Shown here: piece after piece, positions 1 through 7,949 of the stretch
How positions within the stretch are numbered: the stretch's first letter is position 1
Layout: each line of letters opens with the position of its first letter
Assembly (NCBI RefSeq): GCF_004295485.1
Contig: NZ_CP036164.1
Location: forward strand, 1,860,001 to 1,924,000
Direction: 5' to 3'
DNA from: Janibacter limosus
GTDB taxonomy: Bacteria > Actinomycetota > Actinomycetes > Actinomycetales > Dermatophilaceae
DNA: 64,000 nt
Notes under the pieces: model-generated
Told to the model about the DNA's origin: nothing
What the model saw: the letters and a program-made list of their open reading frames with translations, nothing else
Databases searched by the model: none
Position numbers and translations under genes: made by a program

Positions 1-361
1 GGGTGCCGGGACCCGTGCTGCCCTGGCAGCCGCCGAGGACGTTGACCGCGACGACGAAGTGCTCGTCGGTGTCGAGCAGGGCGCCGGGTCCGACGAGGTC
101 CGGCCACCATCCGGCCGTGGGGTGGCCCGGACCGGTGGGGCCGACGACGTGGCTGTCGCCGGTGAGGGCGTGCTCGACGAGGATGGCGTTGTCCCGGGCC
201 GGGTTGAGCTCGCCCCAGGTCTCGTAGGCGAGCACGACGTCGGGCAGGTGGTCCCCGGACTCGAGGGTGAGGTCACCGATCGCGTGGAAGATGCGGTCGC
301 CCGGCGGGTCGCCGTCGCGCCACAGCGCGGTGCCCGTGGGGGGTGTGGTGGTAACACTCAT
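1..361 (-). CDS. metX: Homoserine O-acetyltransferase, N-terminal part (runs off left edge)
   Basis: Transfers an acetyl group from acetyl-CoA to homoserine, the committed cytoplasmic step of methionine synthesis by direct sulfhydrylation. Only the first 120 residues are in the window. The alpha/beta-hydrolase fold begins near residue 44 ([10 protein letters not shown]), and the family hallmark [12 protein letters not shown] lies at the cut end. The nucleophile serine and the Asp/His partners would be further left. The ATG at 361 follows a SAM-IV-type riboswitch (408..484), so expression should fall when S-adenosylmethionine is plentiful. The next enzyme of the pathway, metY, is at 14801..16117 behind a second riboswitch of the same type. 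The assignment is firm although the gene is incomplete. Confidence 0.93.
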   Translation of the reverse strand, partial: MSVTTTPPTGTALWRDGDPPGDRIFHAIGDLTLESGDHLPDVVLAYETWGELNPARDNAILVEHALTGDSHVVGPTGPGHPTAGWWPDLVGPGALLDTDEHFVVAVNVLGGCQGSTGPGT

Positions 362-407
362 CAGGATGACTCCCGGCTCGCCTTGCCACATCACTGCGAT
401 GCAGCCT

Positions 408-484
408 GGTCATCACCCGGGGCACCCCGTCGCGAGGAGGGTTGCCGGCCAGCGAGCCGGGGCTTGACGCTGGCGCTCATGACC
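408..484 (-). promoter_or_regulatory. SAM-IV-type riboswitch upstream of metX
   Basis: On the minus strand the closing stem is GGTC (484-481) with GACC (411-408). It encloses the conserved actinobacterial core GGCCGGCAACCCTCC and GGGGTGCCCCGGGTG. A nearly identical core precedes metY at 16171..16248. A TAGCAT -10 element sits just upstream (493..498). A small hairpin (CATC/GATG, near 389-401) lies between the aptamer and the ATG at 361 and could belong to the expression platform. That SAM-IV lies upstream of methionine genes in Actinobacteria is established; control of metX here is inferred. Confidence 0.88.
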
Positions 485-569
485 TGCCGACCATGCTAGC
501 CGCAGGAGCGACCCGCGATCGAGCCCGGGTCCGGTGTGCGGACGGCCTCGCGCAGCCGTCCCGGTCGTC

Positions 570-1637
570 TCAGGCGGCCGGGTCCGGCACGGCCGCGAGC
601 CCGGTCCGCTCCCACGGACGCACTCCCTCGGACAGCAGGCTGAGCAGCAGGTCCGCCAGGCTGTGCCCGGGGTCGACCTCGAGCGCGCGCTCCAGGCAGG
701 TCCCCGCGACGGTGCCGTCACCGGTCCACCACGCGAGGAGTGCCGTGATGGTCAGGAGCGAGGGGGTCAGCTCCAGGGGCACGAGTCGCGTCAGCTCCCC
801 CAGGCGCAGCCGCACGGCCATCAGGTCGTCCTGGTGCCCACTGCGGGCCGCGTCCACCCCCTCTGTCCAGGCGCACCGGGTGCTGGCGTGGCGGGCCCTG
901 GTGATGTGGGGGGCGGAGAGGGCTGCCCACGAGATGGTGCCGGGGCACAGGACGGCCAGGAGCGCGTCGCGCCAGTCGACGTCGAGCACCGACGTGGCCA
1001 GGAGGTGCAGCTCGTCGTCGGTCAGGTCGGCCACGGCGAGCGCGCCGGCGGACGGATCCAGCACCCTCCCCCAGACCTGCGTGACCGCCTTGTCGTCCGG
1101 TGCACCGGACGTGCGCCCGGCCGCGGCCACGGCTGCGGCCCGGTGCTCGTCGCGCGCCGGCAGCGCGCCCCTGATCAGGTGGTCGCGGCTCGGCAGGGGG
1201 TAGACCCCCGCGTGGACGAAGGGGGCGACGGCCGGGACGTCCTCCGGCGGCGGCAGCGGACGCACGATCGTGGGCCCGCGCTGACCGGTGAGGTGACCGT
1301 GGCCGTCCCTGACGACGAGCTGGAGACCGACCTCGACGGCGACCTCGTCGGCGGCGGCCACGAGTGCCTCGACGAGGGGCGCGGACTCCCGGGCGTCGTC
1401 CTCGAAGGCGATGAGCATGATGCTCGTCGCGCCCTCGCGCACGGCGACCGACAGTGCGTGGCGGGCGACGGCGAGCCCGTCATGCGGGTCGTCGGGCAGG
1501 TCGTGGCGCTGCAGCATGCCGAACCGCGACTCCTGCATCACGACCAGGACGACGGACGGGCCCGGGTGGTACCCGAGCTGGTACGGGAGCAGGACGGCGA
1601 GCTCGAGCGGGTTGCGTGGTCTGGCGAAGGTTGTCAT
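570..1637 (-). CDS. DUF4192 family protein
   Basis: A 355-residue soluble protein with the layout of DUF4192, an actinobacterial family of unknown function. The N-terminus (RNPLELAVLLPYQLGYHPGP) matches the family opening, which is followed by a VVLVVM strand. The C-terminal third (LLTITALLAWWTGDGTVAG to SLADLLLSLL) has the alpha-helical, TPR-like region typical of the family. I chose the ATG at 1637 because homologous sequence starts with MTTFARPRNP; the open frame upstream runs through a terminator hairpin (1647..1679). No catalytic motif is visible. The gene is monocistronic, between the metX leader and a DUF1232 gene. Confidence 0.8.
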   Translation of the reverse strand: MTTFARPRNPLELAVLLPYQLGYHPGPSVVLVVMQESRFGMLQRHDLPDDPHDGLAVARHALSVAVREGATSIMLIAFEDDARESAPLVEALVAAADEVAVEVGLQLVVRDGHGHLTGQRGPTIVRPLPPPEDVPAVAPFVHAGVYPLPSRDHLIRGALPARDEHRAAAVAAAGRTSGAPDDKAVTQVWGRVLDPSAGALAVADLTDDELHLLATSVLDVDWRDALLAVLCPGTISWAALSAPHITRARHASTRCAWTEGVDAARSGHQDDLMAVRLRLGELTRLVPLELTPSLLTITALLAWWTGDGTVAGTCLERALEVDPGHSLADLLLSLLSEGVRPWERTGLAAVPDPAA

Positions 1638-1646
1638 GCATCGAAT

Positions 1647-1679
1647 CTGGCCCCTGCCGAGGTGCTCGGCAGGGGCCAG
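1647..1679 (-). terminator. Terminator hairpin after the DUF1232 gene
   Basis: A perfect 14-bp inverted repeat (CTGGCCCCTGCCGA and its complement) with a 5-base loop lies between the DUF1232 stop (1724) and the DUF4192 start (1637). There is no clear T-run, which is usual in high-GC actinobacteria. Confidence 0.7.
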
Positions 1680-1723
1680 GACGATGGTGTGGACGTGCCG
1701 TGAGGGCGCCCTGGGCCTGTGGA

Positions 1724-2155
1724 TCAGTCGGGCACGACGTACGACGGGACGGTCTGCTCCCTCGGGCCGTGGGCCGACGACTGCCGCGGCTGCTCCGCGG
1801 CCGAGGGGGTCCACTCCTCACGCGCTGTCATCCCCTGCTCCCAGGCGATGAAGTCCTCGGTCTCGCGCACGAGCGTGGCCGCGACCCACCCCATGACCAT
1901 CACGTCGTCGACGAGACCGAGCACGAGGAAGAGTCCCTCCGGCACGACGTCGATCGGCGAGACGATGTAGCCGACTCCGGCGAGCAGCATGAGCAGGCGG
2001 CCGGAGGACAGGCCGGGGTACTCCCCCGAGCGGACGGCGCGGATCATCCGCGGCACGGCGCGCAGGCGCTGCCACAGGCTGGGCCCACCGGGGCGGGCAG
2101 CCGTGCGGACGGCCGACGCGAGGTGGGCGGCGTTGCGGACGCGGCGAGTGGCCAT
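1724..2155 (-). CDS. DUF1232 (YkvA-like) membrane protein
   Basis: A 143-residue protein of the DUF1232/YkvA family, function unknown. The family core is clear at residues 50-90: a membrane segment (GRLLMLLAGVGYIVSPIDVV), the near-invariant SPIDVVPEG motif, then LGLVDDVMVMGWVAATLV. The N-terminus is basic and the C-terminus (from about 110) is polar and disordered. I used the ATG at 2155; the reading frame stays open far upstream only because of base composition and overlaps the symporter gene. A strong hairpin follows the stop, so it is probably transcribed alone. Confidence 0.82.
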   Translation of the reverse strand: MATRRVRNAAHLASAVRTAARPGGPSLWQRLRAVPRMIRAVRSGEYPGLSSGRLLMLLAGVGYIVSPIDVVPEGLFLVLGLVDDVMVMGWVAATLVRETEDFIAWEQGMTAREEWTPSAAEQPRQSSAHGPREQTVPSYVVPD

Positions 2156-2256
2156 GGGATCTCCTGGTGCTCGGGCGCTCCCGGTCCGGGCGCGCTCCCG
2201 CAGGATCCAACGTAGCGCGCCCGTCCCGGATTCCCCGCCCTCGGCAGGGGCCGCGC

Positions 2257-3804
2257 TCACTCCCGCGGCGAGACCCTCTCGTCGAGCGCCCCGTGGGTCA
2301 CCCGGGCGTCGGCCCGGCCCACCCAGAAGTCGGCACCCTGGATGTCGAGGTCCCGCGGGTCGAACTGCGGGTCGAGGCCCTGCTTCTTCTGCGCTCGGTA
2401 GTCCTTGAGCGCCTTGAGTGCCGGGACCTGCAGGGCGAGGATCCCCACGATGTTCAGCCAGGCCATCGTGCCCACGCCGATGTCGCCGAGACCCCACGCG
2501 GATCCGGCCGTGGTCACCGCGCCATAGGCCACCGAGCACAGGATGAGCAGCTGGAGACCGCGGATCATCCCGCGGCGCACGACGCCGCTGCTGATCTTGC
2601 GGGTCAGGTACGACAGGTTGACCTCGGCCATGTAGTAGTACGCGATCATCGTGGTGAAGGCGAAGAAGGCCAGCGCCAGCGCCACGAAGCTCGACCCCAG
2701 CCCGGGCGCCAGGGTGTCGAAGCCGGCCTGGACGAAGCCGGGCCCCGGCTCGACATCGGTCCCGATCTTGCCGACGTAGTGCGTCGCGCTGCCGAACTCC
2801 TCGTTCTTGAAGACGGTGTACATGTCGGTCGAGAGGATGATGAAGGCCGTTGCGGTGCAGACGAAGAGCGTGTCGATGTACACCGAGAAGGCCTGCACGA
2901 AGCCCTGCTTGGCCGGGTGCGAGACCTCGGCCGCCGCTGCGTGGTGCGGACCGGTGCCCTGACCCGCCTCGTTGGAGTAGATGCCGCGCTGCACGCCCCA
3001 CTTGATGGCCAGCCCGATGATCGCGCCGTACACCGCGTGGGTGCCGAAGGCGCCGGCGAAGATCTCACCGAAGACCTGACCGATCTGATCGAAGTTGAGG
3101 AAGAACACGACCAAGGACGCGAGGATGTACAGGATCGCCATCGGGGGCACGACGAGGGCGGCGAAGGTCGCGATGCGCTTGACGCCGCCGACGACGATGA
3201 AGGACATCGCGATGACGATGCCGATCGCGGTCACCCAGGTGGGCAGACCCCACGCGGAGTTCATCGCCGACGCCATGCCGTTGGCCTGCACGCCCGGGAG
3301 GAAGAAGCTCATCGCAAAGACGGTGACGACGGCGAAGGCGATCGCGTAGACGAGCGAGAAGGTCTTCGCCTTGTGCGCGTAGGCCTTCTCGAAGTAGTAC
3401 GCCGGACCACCGCGGTACTCACCGGTGTCGGGGTCCTGCTCCTTGTAGATCTGGCCCAGGGTGCACTCGACGAAGGACGTGGCGGCACCGAGCAGCGCGA
3501 CCGTCCACATCCAGAAGACGGCGCCCGCGCCACCGAAGGCGATGGCCGTCGCGACGCCGCCGATGTTGCCCATGCCGACGCGGTTGGCGAGCGACATCAT
3601 CAGGGACTGGAAGGACGAGGTGCCGTTCACCGACTTCTCCCCGTCCCGCAGCTGGGCGATCATGTCGGGCAACGAGACCTGGACGGCCCTGGTGCGGACG
3701 GTGAAGTACAGACCGGCCAACAGGCACAGCCCGACCAGGGGGATCGACCAGACCACCCCGTTGGTGGCGTCGACGAGCTCGGCGAAGGACATGGAACAAC
3801 TCAC
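2257..3804 (-). CDS. Sodium:alanine symporter family transporter (AGCS)
   Basis: Imports alanine or glycine with sodium across the cytoplasmic membrane. The 515-residue protein has about 11 hydrophobic segments. It carries the AGCS signature region near residues 70-100 (ANRVGMGNIGGVATAIAFGG, then AVFWMW) and the conserved EGGQGTGPHHAAAA-type loop near residue 275 (seen as NEAGQGTGPHHAAAA). Length is normal for the family. Two starts are possible, GTG at 3804 and ATG at 3792; neither has a strong ribosome site and they differ by four residues. It stands alone, and the EcsC gene upstream ends in a hairpin at 3830..3861. The true substrate cannot be fixed from sequence. Confidence 0.9.
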   Translation of the reverse strand: MSCSMSFAELVDATNGVVWSIPLVGLCLLAGLYFTVRTRAVQVSLPDMIAQLRDGEKSVNGTSSFQSLMMSLANRVGMGNIGGVATAIAFGGAGAVFWMWTVALLGAATSFVECTLGQIYKEQDPDTGEYRGGPAYYFEKAYAHKAKTFSLVYAIAFAVVTVFAMSFFLPGVQANGMASAMNSAWGLPTWVTAIGIVIAMSFIVVGGVKRIATFAALVVPPMAILYILASLVVFFLNFDQIGQVFGEIFAGAFGTHAVYGAIIGLAIKWGVQRGIYSNEAGQGTGPHHAAAAEVSHPAKQGFVQAFSVYIDTLFVCTATAFIILSTDMYTVFKNEEFGSATHYVGKIGTDVEPGPGFVQAGFDTLAPGLGSSFVALALAFFAFTTMIAYYYMAEVNLSYLTRKISSGVVRRGMIRGLQLLILCSVAYGAVTTAGSAWGLGDIGVGTMAWLNIVGILALQVPALKALKDYRAQKKQGLDPQFDPRDLDIQGADFWVGRADARVTHGALDERVSPRE

Positions 3805-3829
3805 TCTCAGGGGCTATGTCAGGACAAAC

Positions 3830-3861
3830 CACGGGGACGCTACCGCAGCAGCGTCCCCGTG
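3830..3861 (-). terminator. Terminator hairpin after the EcsC-family gene
   Basis: Perfect 12-bp arms (CACGGGGACGCT and its complement) with an 8-base loop sit 39 bases downstream of the EcsC-family stop. A second small hairpin (GCGCGA/TCGCGC, 3865..3880) lies just before it. Confidence 0.75.
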
Positions 3862-3899
3862 TCAGCGCGAAAACTCGCGCGGCGTCCTGATGAGCGGCC

Positions 3900-4640
3900 T
3901 CAGGCCCCCGGTGTGCTCGCGATCGCCCGCGGGAACTCCGAGCGCACGTGCTGCGCGAGCTGGCGCATCAGCCACACGTCCATCCCGGCGCCCACGGCAC
4001 CGCCGACGACGGGGACGGCCTTGCCGAAGCGGGCGAAGACGCCCTTGCCGGCCGAGGAGAGGATCCGGAAGCCGACGGCCTTGTTGACGACCATGAGGGC
4101 GGGACCGGGCAGTCGCTGGGCGGCCAGCCCGGCCAGTCGCCCGGTGGGCGCGACCATGCCGGCCTTGGCGAGCAGGTCCTGGGCGTCGGCACCGACGAGG
4201 CTGAGCAGCACCGCGGACCGGATCTCGGGCTGCTTGAGGTCATAACCGCGCAGGGCGGCGACGGCCGCCGACATGCGCGTGGCGAGGACGTAGAAGCCGA
4301 GCACATTGGCCGGCAGCGCGACGATCATCGTCGCGAAGCCACCGAGGTTGGTGACGAAGCCGGCCGCGCCCGCCAGCTTGAGGTGGTCGGCGATGACCTC
4401 GTCGACGGCCTTGTCCACGTCACCGGCGTGCTTGGCGCGCGCCGTGTCCGCGACCTTGGTCGCGGAGTCGAAGGGCCCGCGGCCGTCGATGCCGGTGTCC
4501 AGCAGGTTTTCGACGAGCTTGAGCGACGACGACGCGAGCGCTCCCTCGTTCTTGGGGTCCTTGGCCTGCTCCAAGGCGGTGCGCGTGTCCTTGACCTGCT
4601 TCTTGCGGCCGAATCCGAGACGGTCGGAGATGAATCCCAT
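3900..4640 (-). CDS. EcsC family protein
   Basis: A 246-residue protein resembling the EcsC family, whose Bacillus namesake is encoded with the Ecs ABC transporter and whose molecular function is unclear. Residues 60-200 contain the family's amphipathic or hydrophobic glycine-rich helices (GFVTNLGGFATMIVALPANVLG and FGKAVPVVGGAVGAGMDVW). Start: ATG at 4640 (MGFISDRLGFGRKK); the frame continues upstream without a plausible start and would overlap the divergent polymerase gene. The spacing to that gene's GTG (4709) is 68 bases, so the two probably share a promoter region. No transporter genes are adjacent. Confidence 0.72.
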   Translation of the reverse strand: MGFISDRLGFGRKKQVKDTRTALEQAKDPKNEGALASSSLKLVENLLDTGIDGRGPFDSATKVADTARAKHAGDVDKAVDEVIADHLKLAGAAGFVTNLGGFATMIVALPANVLGFYVLATRMSAAVAALRGYDLKQPEIRSAVLLSLVGADAQDLLAKAGMVAPTGRLAGLAAQRLPGPALMVVNKAVGFRILSSAGKGVFARFGKAVPVVGGAVGAGMDVWLMRQLAQHVRSEFPRAIASTPGA

Positions 4641-4708
4641 GCGATGTCCTCTCTCCAGGTGCAGTGGTGGTCCTGCCGGGCATCCTGCCACGGGTAGCCT
4701 CACGCATC

Positions 4709-6382
4709 GTGGGTGCAGCCGAGCCGGGAGCCGTCGTCGTCGGGGTCGACGGTGTGGGTGCCGTGCTGCCCTCGCAGGGCCCCGCGGTGCTGGCGCGGGA
4801 CCTCCCTTCGCTCGTGGCCGCCCTCTCCCCAGGGACCCGGTATGTCACCTGGTCGGCGGCGTCGGTCGCTCCCCTGATCGCCGCCGGCGCGGTCCTCGAT
4901 CGCACCTGGGACGTCGCGGAGGTCCACCGGCTCGTCCACGGGGGCTGGGCGGCGGGGCCGGAGCGGGCCTGGTCAGCCGTCCACGGTCTCGACGCGTCAG
5001 CCGCACCGACCGCGCCGAGCGGCGACCTCTTCGACCTCCTCGCGGACGAGGTGCCGCGCGAGCAGCTGGTCCTCGACGACGGTTACCTGCGCGCCGATGC
5101 CGTCACGGGTGCCTGGCTGACGACGCCGCAGCGGTGCGCGGCCTTCGCGGAGGCGGCCCGGCAGGTCGCCACCGCACAGCACGAAGGGATGACCGCCCGC
5201 GGTCCTCGCGTGCTCGCCACCGCGCACGCCGAGTCGGCCGCGGCGGTGCTGTGCGTCGAGCTCGAGCAGGGTGGCCTGCCCATCGACCGCGCGACCGCGC
5301 GGGCACTCGTCGCCGACGCGGCCGGCGCCGAGCCGCACACGCTCGAGGAGGAGCTGGCCGCCCGGGTGACCCGCGACGCCCCGGTCCTCGCGGCACTGCC
5401 CGGGACCGGTCACGTCGACCTGCGCAACCCCGCCCAGGTCAAGGCGATGCTCGCTCGGGCCGGCATCGACGTGCCCTCCACGCGCAAGTGGGTCCTGGAG
5501 GCGCACGTCGCCACCCACCCCGTCGTCCCGGCCCTGCTCGAGTGGCGCAAGCGTGAGCGGATCGCGACGACCTACGGCTGGCGGTGGCTGCGCGAGCACG
5601 TGGGCAGCGACGACCGGCTGCGCGGGGCGTGGGCCGCCTGCGACGGCGCGGCGGGACGGATGACCGCCCAGGCGGGCCTGCACAACCTCCCGGCAGAGCT
5701 GCGGCCCGCGGTCGCCGCGGACGACGGCCACGTCCTCGTGCGGGCCGACCTCGGGCAGGTCGAGCCCCGGGTGCTGGCGGCGGTCTCCCGGGACGAGGCC
5801 TTCGCGGCGGCCACGCGTGAGGACGACCTCTACGCACCCGTGGCCGCCCGCCTGGGTGTCGATCGGCCGGTGGCCAAGATCGCGGTCCTCGCCGCGATGT
5901 ACGGCCAGCGGTCGGGTCCGGCGGCCGAGGCCCTCAAGGGTCTGGAGCGCGAGTACCCGGTCGCCATGGCCCACCTGCAGCGCGCCCAGGACCGCGGCCG
6001 GCGCGGTGAGCCCGTGCGCACCTTCGGTGGGCGGCTCGTGCGCACCGACTTCGGCGTGGGCGGGCTCGACGACGAGGGCCGCGACGGCCTCGCGGCCTCT
6101 CGCGGGCGCTTTGCCCGCAATGCCGTCATCCAGGGGTCCGCGGCCGAGCTCTTCAAGGCCTGGGCCGCGACCGTGCGGGTGGCCGTGCGACCGCTGGAGG
6201 GGCGGATCGTGCTGTGCCTGCACGACGAGCTGCTCGTGCACGTCCCTCAGGAGCGCGCCGACGAGGCGGCCGCGGTGGTCGATCGCGCCCTCACCGACGC
6301 CGCACGACGCTGGCTCGGTGGTGAGCAGGTGCGCTTCGTCTCCGACACCTCGATCGTGCGGCGCTGGTCCGAGGCGAAGTAG
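4709..6382 (+). CDS. Family-A DNA polymerase without 5' nuclease domain (3'-5' exonuclease-like/polymerase)
   Basis: A PolI-type polymerase of 557 residues, about 350 shorter than PolA because the 5'-3' nuclease is absent. The first 200 residues correspond to a degenerate 3'-5' exonuclease-like region. The polymerase motifs are present: motif A as LVRADLGQVEPRVLAA (near 345), a finger-helix region AKIAVLAAMYGQRSGP (near 390), NAVIQGSAAELFKAW (near 475) and motif C as CLHDELLVHVP (near 508). Actinobacteria commonly carry this second enzyme beside PolA, and it is often linked to repair. I chose GTG 4709 because a -10 element TAGCCT ends eight bases before it (leaderless pattern); GTG 4664 is the alternative. 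Confidence 0.87.
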   Translation: MGAAEPGAVVVGVDGVGAVLPSQGPAVLARDLPSLVAALSPGTRYVTWSAASVAPLIAAGAVLDRTWDVAEVHRLVHGGWAAGPERAWSAVHGLDASAAPTAPSGDLFDLLADEVPREQLVLDDGYLRADAVTGAWLTTPQRCAAFAEAARQVATAQHEGMTARGPRVLATAHAESAAAVLCVELEQGGLPIDRATARALVADAAGAEPHTLEEELAARVTRDAPVLAALPGTGHVDLRNPAQVKAMLARAGIDVPSTRKWVLEAHVATHPVVPALLEWRKRERIATTYGWRWLREHVGSDDRLRGAWAACDGAAGRMTAQAGLHNLPAELRPAVAADDGHVLVRADLGQVEPRVLAAVSRDEAFAAATREDDLYAPVAARLGVDRPVAKIAVLAAMYGQRSGPAAEALKGLEREYPVAMAHLQRAQDRGRRGEPVRTFGGRLVRTDFGVGGLDDEGRDGLAASRGRFARNAVIQGSAAELFKAWAATVRVAVRPLEGRIVLCLHDELLVHVPQERADEAAAVVDRALTDAARRWLGGEQVRFVSDTSIVRRWSEAK

Positions 6383-6385
6383 GGC

Positions 6386-6970
6386 TCAGCCCGCCCTTCG
6401 TCGACCGGTCCCGGCCAGGCGGACGAGCTCCGCCAGCTCGTCGAGGGTGACCGAGCCCAGGTGACCGGGCAGGAGCACTGCCGTGGCCGGCGCGCCCGTC
6501 ACATCCCTCATCGACAAGACCTCGGCCGCATCGTCCACGAGCCGGCGGTTGGCAGCGGCGCCCTCGGCGGTCAGCTCGACCCACGCGTACGCGTGCTCAC
6601 CCTCACCCGAGACCCCGGCCGTGACGATCGCGGACCACGGCAGGCGGCACCACGTGTGCATCACCAGGCCGTCATGGTCGAGGACGAGTGTCCTCAGGCT
6701 GCCGCGGAGGTTCCAGATCGCGATCGGCACCCCGACGACGCCGAAGAGGAGGAGCACCAAGATCCCGGCGGGGAGGATGTCCATGCCCGCGTAGTGACGA
6801 CGTTGCCCCGGCTCGAGACCGAAGAGCCCGTTGCCGATCATCGCGAGGCCGACGAGAGCGAAGAGCAGGCACCCGACGAGGATTGCGAGGTCACGCCCGC
6901 TCTGCGCGGTCAGCGCGACCGGCCGTCCTCGCTCGATCGCGCGAGCTGCCCGGCGCGCCCGCCGACCCAC
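6386..6970 (-). CDS. Two-helix membrane protein, PH-like C-terminal domain possible
   Basis: A 194-residue protein of unknown function. A basic N-terminus (RRARRAARAIERGR) is followed by two membrane segments at about 27-48 and 66-85 (ILVLLLFGVVGVPIAIW). A cytoplasmic beta-rich region follows (LRTLVLDHDGLVMHTWCRLP...), which looks like a bacterial PH-type fold. Its GTG start at 6970 shares a base with the stop of the PAC2 gene upstream (TAGTG), so the two are translationally coupled. It converges on the polymerase gene, three bases from its stop. The function is not recognisable. Confidence 0.68.
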   Translation of the reverse strand: MGRRARRAARAIERGRPVALTAQSGRDLAILVGCLLFALVGLAMIGNGLFGLEPGQRRHYAGMDILPAGILVLLLFGVVGVPIAIWNLRGSLRTLVLDHDGLVMHTWCRLPWSAIVTAGVSGEGEHAYAWVELTAEGAAANRRLVDDAAEVLSMRDVTGAPATAVLLPGHLGSVTLDELAELVRLAGTGRRRAG

Positions 6971-7881
6971 TAGGGGTTGTCGGTCTCGTCGACCGTGCGC
7001 AGGAAGTCCTCGAAGTCGGCGCCGATCTCGTCGGCGGACGGGAGGTCGTCCCCTTCGCCGGCGAGCAGGCTGGGCCGCTCGAGCCCGCGCAGGTGGACGT
7101 CGTACTGGCGCTCGAGCGCCTGCACGGCCTCCTTGACCTCGTCGTTCTCCTCGACCTCGCGCTCGATCTGCAGCCGTCCCTCGCGGGCGGCCTCGGCGAG
7201 CGCGTCGTTGGGCAGGTTGAGCCCGGTGACGTCGACGATGGCGTTGAGCGCGGTGAGCGCGGCGTCGTGGAAGGACGACTGCGCCAGGTAGTGCGGCACG
7301 TGGATGCTGAAGCCGACGGCGTCGCGGGAGGACTCCCCCAGCCGCAGCTCGAGCAGCGCCGCGAGCGAGGCCGGGACCTGCACGGTGCCGAAGACCGGCT
7401 TGTGCTCACCGATGAGTCGCTCGTCGGAGCCGTGGACGGTCATGCCGACCGGGCGCGTGTGCGGGACGGCCATGGGGATGCCGTGGGCGTGCACCGCGAT
7501 CGAGATGCCGATCTCGTCCATGAGGGTGGTGACGGCGTCGATGACCGCCTCCCACCGGTAGTCGGGCTCGGGCCCGGTGAGGATGTAGTAGGTCTGGCCG
7601 TCACGGTCGAGCAGGTGGTAGAGCACCAGCGAGGGATCCGAGTAGTCGGTGTACCGGTTGGCGTCGAAGGTGATGACCGGCCGGCGGCTGCGGTAGTCGA
7701 TCAGCGAGTCCACGTCGAAGGAGGCGACCACGGTCGGGTCGCCCGCCTCGAGGAGGTGGTCGACGAGCAGCCGCTGGGCCATGCCCGCGTCGAAGAAGCC
7801 GTCGAAGGCCACGATCACCGGTCCGGGCTGCAGCAGCGCGGTGTCGGTGTCGGCCTCGTAGCGGTAGAGACGCTCGGTCAC
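6970..7881 (-). CDS. PAC2 family protein
   Basis: A 303-residue cytoplasmic protein of the PAC2 (proteasome assembly chaperone-like) family, widespread in actinobacteria; its bacterial role is not established. The family core is visible: GPVIVAFDGFFDAGMAQRLL near the N-terminus, GPEPDYRWEAVIDAV in the middle, GIPMAVPHTRPVGMTVHGS, then an acidic helical C-terminus (EREVEENDEVKEAVQALERQ). I used GTG 7881 (VTERLYRYE); the frame is open for another 2.2 kb upstream, but that is a shadow of hrpA. It is coupled to the small membrane protein downstream through the overlapping TAGTG. Confidence 0.85.
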   Translation of the reverse strand: MTERLYRYEADTDTALLQPGPVIVAFDGFFDAGMAQRLLVDHLLEAGDPTVVASFDVDSLIDYRSRRPVITFDANRYTDYSDPSLVLYHLLDRDGQTYYILTGPEPDYRWEAVIDAVTTLMDEIGISIAVHAHGIPMAVPHTRPVGMTVHGSDERLIGEHKPVFGTVQVPASLAALLELRLGESSRDAVGFSIHVPHYLAQSSFHDAALTALNAIVDVTGLNLPNDALAEAAREGRLQIEREVEENDEVKEAVQALERQYDVHLRGLERPSLLAGEGDDLPSADEIGADFEDFLRTVDETDNP

Positions 7882-7949
7882 GTCGGGGACCTCCTGGTCG
7901 GTGAAACTCTCATTGTGGCAACGACCGGGACGATCCGGCCATTCCCACG

